From contig NW_027043831.1 in NCBI RefSeq assembly GCF_037102585.1, positions 248,001 through 312,000 of the forward strand: DNA of 64,000 nucleotides, written 5' to 3'. Made by a program: the position numbers and the translations under genes. A model generated the notes under the pieces. The model was not told the DNA's origin, searched no databases, and worked only from the letters and a program-made list of their open reading frames with translations. Below, piece after piece: positions 57,236 through 64,000 of the stretch (positions are counted from its first letter, which is position 1; every line of letters begins with the position of its first letter). The stretch is from Saccharomycopsis crataegensis. Its lineage: Eukaryota; Ascomycota; Saccharomycetes; Ascoideales; Saccharomycopsidaceae.

Positions 57236-57665
57236 TAGCGTTCGGTCATGAATCCATGGTCTGTTCAAAGTAGACTTAAATCAGAGAAACAAGCTAGATA
57301 GCTGCTTATCAAAATACGGTCCAAGGTAGAACATTATCATTTCTATGAATTGAGATATGTTGCAGCAAGCAAGCCAAATTGATTAGAGCCCATCAATCAC
57401 AGAGGTAATTGTTAAGGGATAGGCTGGAGTCTAAGTTGTTTTAAGCTTTCTGATCACAGCAGTAAAATGATATAATACATCACCAGAAGGAAAGTCTTTA
57501 ATCTAAGGTTCTCTCTGAAGGGCTTTACCGACCTGTTGGCACCCAAAGAAAAAAAAATCAGTCTCCGTCCGGGTGAGGGTACTAATTATATAATCTTTAT
57601 TCGAAATATATCAATAGTGCCATTTAACTATTATATATTATTATTTAATATCTTCAAATAATACC
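57236..57665. other. Intergenic: AIM10 promoter
   Basis: 430 bp between the LINE remnant and AIM10. Nothing recognisable beyond an A-run near 57549 and AT-rich sequence before the start. Confidence 0.45.
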
Positions 57666-59420
57666 ATGTTCAGAGCCAGATGTCTCCCTCGAGAGACTAC
57701 TAACCTCTTTAATGGCTTTAATCGCCACCATTCGACTATCGTGAAGAATAGCGTATATGGAGACTTCAAAAGCATCCCAAAAGACAAATCGGAAATTCCA
57801 ACCCATGAATTACTCCAGCGTGTGGGGTTTATCAAACAACCTGCTGCAGGATTAGTCCACTGGATGCCTAATGGACTTCGAGTGCTTCGAAAACTTGAGT
57901 CAATCCTCCATCGTCGGATGGGAGAAATTGGGTTCGAAGAAGTTAGTTTATCTTCCTTATCCCCATCACATCTTTGGGAACAGACTGGGAGATGGGGAAA
58001 TACCGAATTATTCAAGCTTAAGGACGCCAAACGTGGAGATTTGTGTCTTGTGGCGACTTGTGAAGAGGAGATCACAGATGTGGTGAACAAATCAGTACAA
58101 AGTTACAAACAATTACCGGTGAGGGCGTACCAGATCACCAGAAAGTATCGGGATGAAAAGCGTCCACGATTTGGGCTCTTAAGAGGGAGGGAGTTCGTGA
58201 TGAAGGATGGGTACTCATTTGATATCGATGCAAAATCAGCGATGAAAACTTTTGATGATGTCAATGGGGCGTATCGTAAAATCTTCCAAGACTTGAAAGT
58301 TCCATTCAAATCTGCTGCTGCCGATTCAGGAAGTATCGGGGGTGATCTATCCTTAGAATGGCATTTTGTTCATCCAACCGGTGAAGATACCCTTATGGAA
58401 TGTGATTCTTGTGGAGAAGTTAGTAATGTTGAAAAAACAATTGGTTTTCCAATAGAAGGATCGGAGCCTGCCAAAGAGGCCTCCGTGAAATACTTCACCA
58501 CCAAGGATAATTCCACATTGATTGCCATGTATTTCCCTAGTGACAGAATATTCAATCCAAGCATGGCGAAACTGGAAATCGACGATATTGACCTAGACGA
58601 CCTGTTGACAAACGATCAAGTGCTTGAGAAATTCAAAAAAGATGCCGATGAAGTGGCAGTGAAAGGGATTATTAGGGTTATTGATCCTAGAGTAACCTCA
58701 GCCTCAAAGCTTCCAGACTTTCCTGATGGAATCAAATTCCAACGCAATAATTTCACCTCATTTACCGATATTTCCATCGTTGATGCTCATGAAGGTGAAG
58801 TCTGTGGTGGGTGTAATAACGGTCATTTACAATCCATGAGAGCCATTGAAGTCGGTCACACTTTCTATTTGGGCACTAGATATTCTGCCCCATTGAACGC
58901 TGGGTTTAAAGATCGTGATCAAAAGCCTCAATTGTTCGAAATGGGATGTTATGGGATTGGGGTTTCTAGACTTTTGGCATCGGTCGCCGAAGTGTTACGT
59001 GATCCTAAAGGTATCGCTTTCCCAGCAAGTATCGCCCCATATGAGGCTCTGGTGATCGTTGCCAAAAATTCGGATGAATCAGAAGTTTCGAAACTTGTTG
59101 AACAACTTGATGATGCCAAGGTTGATTTCTTGGTGGATAAGAGAGATTCGAGCTTGCCAATGAGGATCAGAGAAAGTGCTATGGTTGGGGTTCCATTATG
59201 CGTGATTGTTGGTGGCTCATCACATCCAAAGATAGAAATTGAAGTTAGAAGTAGACCGTTTACCAAAAAGGATGATAAATGGGCATGGGAAGTTGCACAC
59301 GAGAAAAATGCCAAAGATTGGCAATGGGACTCATTTGTCGATGCAAGAGGCAATGAAAAACATGTGGTGAGTCTAGAAAAAGTTGCAGAGGTTTTGAAGG
59401 TGTTATTGAAAGATTTGTGA
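57666..59420 (+). CDS. AIM10: Mitochondrial prolyl-tRNA synthetase
   Basis: Bacterial-type class II prolyl-tRNA synthetase of mitochondria (Aim10/PARS2). The product is 584 residues. The first 25 or so (MFRARCLPRETTNLFNGFNR) are a mitochondrial presequence. Class II motifs are visible: motif 1 in RVGFIKQPAAGLVHWMPNGL, motif 2 in YQITRKYRDEKRPRFGLLRG with REFVMKDGYSFD, and motif 3 in FEMGCYGIGVSRLLASVAEV (near 425). Between motifs 2 and 3 lies an insertion with a CxxC...CxxC-like pair (MECDSCGEV; EVCGGCNNGH), as in bacterial ProRS. The anticodon-binding domain closes it (APYEALVIVAKNSDE). It has three in-frame CTG codons, more than its neighbours. The start at 57666 is the first ATG. Confidence 0.93.
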   Translation: MFRARCLPRETTNLFNGFNRHHSTIVKNSVYGDFKSIPKDKSEIPTHELLQRVGFIKQPAAGLVHWMPNGLRVLRKLESILHRRMGEIGFEEVSLSSLSPSHLWEQTGRWGNTELFKLKDAKRGDLCLVATCEEEITDVVNKSVQSYKQLPVRAYQITRKYRDEKRPRFGLLRGREFVMKDGYSFDIDAKSAMKTFDDVNGAYRKIFQDLKVPFKSAAADSGSIGGDLSLEWHFVHPTGEDTLMECDSCGEVSNVEKTIGFPIEGSEPAKEASVKYFTTKDNSTLIAMYFPSDRIFNPSMAKLEIDDIDLDDLLTNDQVLEKFKKDADEVAVKGIIRVIDPRVTSASKLPDFPDGIKFQRNNFTSFTDISIVDAHEGEVCGGCNNGHLQSMRAIEVGHTFYLGTRYSAPLNAGFKDRDQKPQLFEMGCYGIGVSRLLASVAEVLRDPKGIAFPASIAPYEALVIVAKNSDESEVSKLVEQLDDAKVDFLVDKRDSSLPMRIRESAMVGVPLCVIVGGSSHPKIEIEVRSRPFTKKDDKWAWEVAHEKNAKDWQWDSFVDARGNEKHVVSLEKVAEVLKVLLKDL

Positions 59421-59953
59421 TCATTGTGATTGTATATTTATTTTTGTATATGTGTAGATGCTTGTGAATAGATGATAATACTATTATCCAATACGTTTTT
59501 GTATAACTGATATTGGTAAAGATTAATAGTTTACAACATAATATCTAAGACAAAGAAAATAATATTAGACAGAACAGCATAATGGACATTGCCAATATGG
59601 ACGAAATAAAGATGATAAAAAAAAATTGAGCGAAAATGATAAAAAATTATGAGCATAAAAACTAATGATCTGAATTCGTAACGCAACAAATGAACAATAA
59701 TAATCCAACCATTAATAAATTAACAATCCTTGACAAATAATCAGGAAGATTTTGTTGTTGTTTTTTTTGGTTTCTTTCCTTACACCATGATAATTCACAT
59801 TCGTCTTCATTTCCTATTCGATGGTTATCAAAGATACTTTCATCTCAATCAACCAAGGTAATTTTCATGTGAAGTATTGAAAAATCGTTATGAAGCAAAA
59901 GAGAGAAAAAAAATATCAAGAGGGGAAAGCCTTTTTCTTTTTGGTGAGGACAT
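59421..59953. other. Intergenic between convergent genes
   Basis: 533 bp between the convergent AIM10 and SBH1 stops. AT-rich with T8 and A7-A8 runs; no gene recognised. Confidence 0.5.
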
Positions 59954-60450
59954 TTAAGCGGTCAACTTTCCGGTGATCTTAGCGATGACATGCAAAGCAA
60001 TAACGGAGAAGATGAAACCAACAGACAAGAACAACACCACCAATGGGTCAACATTAAGCCCATCAGCTTCATCGGTGAAAAGCTTCAACATGGCAGCAGA
60101 AGAACCGTTAGCGCCTGCGGAACGAGCAGAGTTTGGGGTAGAACTGGCCTTATCTTTGGCATTACGACGCTTGGCCAAAGTTCTGGCACCACCTGGGACT
60201 GCTGAAGAGGACTATAGTAACGGTTATGTTAGTTAATATATTATGAGAAAGATGAAGAGAGAAAATAAAAAATAAATAAAAAAATATCAATCAACAATGA
60301 ACTGACGTGTGAATCATCATATCAGAAACTTGAAAATTGAAAAAAAAAAAAAGACTCCTGTAAAGCGTTGGTGATGAAACTTTTCCTCGTCCCTTTAGTT
60401 GATAATAGGATAGCAATATTTATCCCATTATTAGTGTAGAAACTTACCAT
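59954..60450 (-). CDS. SBH1: Sec61 beta subunit (Sbh1), first exon only the ATG
   Basis: Tail-anchored beta subunit of the Sec61 translocon at the ER membrane. Exon 1 is just the ATG at 60448-60450, followed by GTAAGT; the intron runs to 60212 (236 nt, branch TTAACTAAC, acceptor TAG) and exon 2 is 59954-60211. The product, 86 residues, starts MSSSAVPGGARTLAKRRNAK, matching the family start closely, and ends with the membrane anchor (DPLVVLFLSVGFIFSVIALH) and AKITGKLTA. Without the intron the protein would begin inside the conserved region, so the splice is well supported. S. cerevisiae has two paralogs (SBH1 and SBH2); which one this corresponds to is undecided. Confidence 0.93.
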
Positions 60451-63133
60451 TGTGTTGAGTTTGATATAAATTTCACAGTTGATATAGTTCAATTTTAACA
60501 CTTCGACAGAATAAGATAATGGTGATTTGGAATTTTTCGAATTGCAATAATTGACCAGCATCACCAGTAACCCGCACAGCATCCCAACATTATGTGCGGG
60601 TAATGACCTGCATCTTATCGTTATCATCAACAAGATAGATTTACCAAGATTAATTGAATAAATTGTAGCTAGCAAGAAATAAGTGTCGATTGTTTAAGAT
60701 AGTAAAAGGGTTAAGTGGACTCAAATTAAAGATTAAACCAAACAAAGAGAAACTATTTTGCAGAAATAGCGTTGTGTGAGAAATTGTTCCTGGACTAGTC
60801 AAAAATATTGCCATAGGAAACCGTTCATCAAAAAGGTGATGGTACCACCTGCTCTAAAATATGTTGAAAGTAGTACAAGTTCTAACAGTTAAATACATGT
60901 GAGTGTTTGTGGATGTATATGTGTATTGTAATTTTTGAAGTAAGTGAAAACTTTTCTATTTCAGTTTATATTTTGAAGCTTTAGATTAAGAGTATCAGAA
61001 GATAACAGCCCTTGTTACAGTCCTTAATATTTGTTTAGATAATCACCCATAGTAGGTATCGTATTAAATTTCTTTCTAGATCAATTTCTAAAAAAATCCT
61101 AAAAAAATCTTTTTTTCGGTTTGAAAAACATAGAAGCTATATGTCATTAAATCGTGAGCTTTTTATGACTATTCCAAACCTACATCACATCAGATTTGGC
61201 AATGCTATTGCTTCAAATTATATAAAGATGAAACTGACAGTTTTACCAGGAAAGCAACATTTAAATTTTAAATTGCATCTTGTAACCTCTCTACATTATT
61301 GGAAAAAAAAAAAATCTTTTTCAGTCACATCTACATGGACATACAAAAGCTACTACGGGGATGATATGTTGCAAGATGCTGAGCCAAGATTTTTTCACCA
61401 ATATGTGATCACATAAAAGATAACCAAGTATACATCCTGAGGAAAATTTTATGAGGACTTTGATACAGGACAAGCCCCACGTGTTTTCTGATCTAATGGT
61501 GGGTTACTCATGTACAATTCCAGCCATATTCCCAGTCCCATATTCTCTTCTAATGATGCTTTTTGATGCTCGATTCATTTGGAGTTGAAATTGATCTTGT
61601 GGATCAAACATAATGGTAATTGAGAAGAAAATTGTTAGAGCTTGACAAATAATTTTTTTCAATTACAGTGTCAAAGACCCTCTAAATTAGGTGCTTACAT
61701 TAAATAGAAACGAGTGGTTATGGTCTAGATTCTTGTGTTGACTAGAATGAAACGTAGGTCATTGAGATACAGACAGTAAAGGATGCCTTTTTTCCTACTA
61801 AAAGAAAAAGAGAGAGGCGATGTTTCTTTTTTTTTTTTTCTTTTTTTTTTTTACCAGTAAGGTGCTACCTAGATTTACTATGGGTGGATGATATATTTGA
61901 AGTATCATGGATGATAGGTGCAAAGATCCTATTATTACTGTAAGTAGAAAATAATGAAACGTTGCAAGCTGTCTTTTTCTTTTTTTCTTTATAAGGGATA
62001 AATTGTCAAAGCCCATCAAAAAGTTTATTTGCCAAGGACAGAGATCTAAGAAATAGTGGATAGCCCCAATAGCAGGGCTTGTGAGGGATCTAGGCGAGGC
62101 TTGGTTAATAAAGGGGGCAAAATCAAAACGGGGCGAAAAAGAGCATTCGAGACTGCGGTTTGGAGGGTGCAACTTAGGTAATCGCTTACAAAAAGTGGTG
62201 GATTACGGGGTGATGGGGCCTAAAAAGGAAAGTACATTCCTCTTGTTGCTTTTTTTTTTTTTTTTTTTCTCAATAGGATTCCTCCCACTGGATAAACAAT
62301 GTGATTGTGATAATCTGTGTTTATATGGGGGAAATGGACAGTAATAATGTCAGACAATGGCCATGTAGAATATCAGGGCAACGGTCGACCAATCGATGAT
62401 CACGGGTCCTCAGCCACCTGGGGTCTCGGAACAACCGCCTTGTGTGGGTGGGGGCGATCTAGGTCCCTCTGGCAGAGAGGCTATTTTGCAATTTAGAAAA
62501 AAGAAAAGATACAGGGGAGAGAAAATTACATCGGAGAATTTTCGTAAACCACCATGCTAGTAGTATTAATATCAAGAATAGAATAGGAACTATTAGTGGC
62601 AATCATATATATAAGATTTACTATAATTCCTACAATAACATATGATACACCCATTAAACAAAGAGAAAAAGAAACCACGACGGAGAAAAAAAGGAAGATT
62701 TGGGGTATTTTTAGAACTTTTTTTTTTTTTTTTTAACCTCATGCAGTAAAGTGGAAAGCCTTCGTTAAATCAAACACATTATTTTGAATAGTAGGAAATA
62801 AGAACACCAATATTGTCATTAAGAACAACTATGTAAAAGGAATGCTACAAGAATATACAAGTATATGTTTCCCAAACAAATCTTTTGTTATGTCTACTGA
62901 TATCTGGTAAACACAAGTTATTTTTGGTAAAAAGACAACAAAAGAAAGAAAGAAATAAACAGGAGCTGTCTCAACATGCACAAATAAGCCTCCCTTTTTG
63001 CGTACCTCCAAAAAATTGTAAATTACGTATATATAAAAGGCCAGTTGATTCCAACACTATCAATCCACTGTTTTGTTAGTCCATTAATTATTATCACTAA
63101 CTTCAATAACACATATCTCTCGCTAATTAAAAA
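60451..63133. other. Long intergenic region upstream of SCW4-like gene
   Basis: 2.7 kb between divergent SBH1 and the GH17 gene. No convincing gene. Items: a CACGTG at 61479-61484; a short minus-strand frame (61499-61609) reading MFDPQDQFQLQMNRASKSII then REYGTGNMAGIV, which may be a gene scrap; T-rich tracts (61830-61851, 62250-62268, 62718-62735); a GC-richer block 62360-62480 with TGTGTGGGTGGGGGCG; a TATA box TATATATAAAA at 63028-63038. A large upstream region suits a regulated wall-protein gene. Confidence 0.5.
63028..63038 (+). promoter_or_regulatory. TATA box of the GH17 gene
   Basis: TATATATAAAA 96-106 bp before the GH17 ATG (63134), a normal distance for a yeast TATA-driven gene. Confidence 0.7.
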
Positions 63134-64000
63134 ATGTTGAACTTTCCTCTCGCTTTAGCCGCTCTCGCTGCCCTTGGTACCGCACTTCCAGTCGAAAAAA
63201 AAGAAGTCTCCATCCCAGATTACATAAAAGAATTTAAAGGTTTCTCTTATACTCCTTTGTATGTATTAATATTTGATAATTTATCATAATTACTTCAATT
63301 ACTAACATTCTTGTCAGTGATCAAAACAAGGATTGTCGTACCGAAGATGAAATCAAGACTGATCTCGATGTCATCAAGGACTTTGACCTCCTTCATCTTT
63401 ATTCTTCTGACTGTAACGTCGTCCAATACGCTGCCGAAACCATTTCTGGAAAATTGATTGTTACCGTTAACGACGTTTCCTCCTCTGATGAAATTGCCAG
63501 TGACATTACCACCATCCAAGACCAAGTAATTGCCGGCGGCTCCACTCTCAATGATAAGGTTGACACCATCATCATTGGTAACGAATTGATCTACAATGGT
63601 TGGTACACCGCTGATGAAGTCACCAATTTCATCACCGAAGCTAAGGCTGCTTTCCCAAACTTTAACGGCTCTTGGATCACCTCCGAAACTGTTTCTTCCT
63701 TCTACGGTAACCCAGACCTTTGTGGTGCTGTTGATTACGTTGGTATCAACAACCATCCATACTTCGATGGTCAAACCCCAGAAACCGCCGGTTCCTACGT
63801 CTTGGGCCACATTCAAGCTCTTGCCGAATTCTGTGAAGAAAACGGCCACAGCAAAGAGGTTAAAGTTCTTGAAACCGGTTGGCCTTGGGCTGGTAACGCC
63901 GATGGTGTTGCCGTTCCATCTAGTGAAAACCAAGTCACTGCTTTGAAGAACATTGCCTCTGCAGCTGGTAGTGACTGTATCGTTTTTAGTGCCTACAACG
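63134..64000 (+). CDS. Cell-wall GH17 glucanase/transglucosylase (Scw4/Scw10-like), 5' part
   Basis: GH17 beta-1,3-glucan-modifying wall protein, cut by the right edge. Exon 1 is 63134-63258, then a 59-nt intron (donor GTATGT, branch TACTAAC at 63300-63306, acceptor CAG) and exon 2 from 63318, giving about 269 residues so far. A signal peptide opens the protein (MLNFPLALAALAALGTALP). The join produces FKGFSYTPFDQNKDCRT, the family opening GxxYSPYxxDGxCK, where the unspliced frame would stop. Both catalytic Glu are present: IIIGNELIYNG (proton donor) and VKVLETGWPW (nucleophile). NPDLCGAVDYVGINNHPYFD matches Scw4/Scw10. Strong codon bias (GCC, ACC, TTG, GGT) suggests high expression. Confidence 0.93.

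Noticed and set aside
61798-62172. 124-codon minus-strand frame ending in a poly-Lys run
   Set aside because: Lys run is the complement of a poly-T tract; no motif or codon bias.
63295-63933. 212-codon open frame on the minus strand
   Set aside because: It lies antisense to exon 2 of the GH17 gene, whose sense frame has catalytic motifs and strong codon bias; the antisense frame is a by-product of that bias.
1-64000. CRISPR arrays, operons and bacterial elements
   Set aside because: None seen; gene structure, introns, tRNA intron and promoters are those of a yeast nucleus.

Overview
The window is nuclear DNA of a budding yeast (Saccharomycotina): compact, AT-rich, mostly intronless genes with short poly-A/poly-T-rich gaps. 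The few introns have GTATGT/GTAAG-type donors, TACTAAC-like branch sites and short AG acceptors. In-frame CTG codons are very rare, and several of the few present fall where the family has serine (NMA111, DNA ligase, TUP1). I therefore infer a CUG-Ser yeast, but cannot choose between the two CUG-Ser clades. Two introns in RAD51 and a velvet-domain gene argue against a close relative of Saccharomyces cerevisiae.

Layout. 1-8.5 kb: VPS15 (3' part), GMH1, LEO1, EGD2 and a catalytically dead Rnt1-type RNase III protein. 8.5-12 kb: an F-box/leucine-rich pseudogene and a predicted 41-residue secreted peptide with an elaborate inverted repeat upstream. 12-18.5 kb: a FAA2-like acyl-CoA synthetase, a velvet-domain protein and the corepressor TUP1. 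18.9-23.2 kb: a tandemly duplicated block carrying two small membrane-protein genes; the first copy keeps gene A and has a ruined B, the second has a ruined A and keeps B. 23.8-29.7 kb: MRPL35, NMA111, SOF1 and an intron-containing tRNA-Lys(UUU). 30-36 kb: a secreted aspartyl protease, a 2-oxoglutarate/Fe(II) oxygenase and a probable INO80-complex subunit. 36.7-42 kb: two tandem Zn2Cys6 regulators. 42.5-46.4 kb: CDC9 (mitochondrial and nuclear start codons) and RAD51 (two introns). 47.5-55.4 kb: an unrecognised coiled-coil protein, a PQ-loop transporter, a small mitochondrial helical protein and PEX13 (one intron). 55.4-57.6 kb: a decayed LINE-like reverse transcriptase. 57.6-64 kb: mitochondrial prolyl-tRNA synthetase, the Sec61 beta subunit (first coding exon is only the ATG) and a cell-wall GH17 glucanase cut by the right edge.

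Most genes are housekeeping and not linked in one pathway. FAA2 and PEX13 share the peroxisome; CDC9 and RAD51 are neighbours in DNA replication and repair; the velvet gene sits directly upstream of TUP1. The unusual content is the velvet gene, the dead RNase III, the reciprocal loss in the duplicated block and the small secreted peptide. Family comparisons are from memory; no database search was run.
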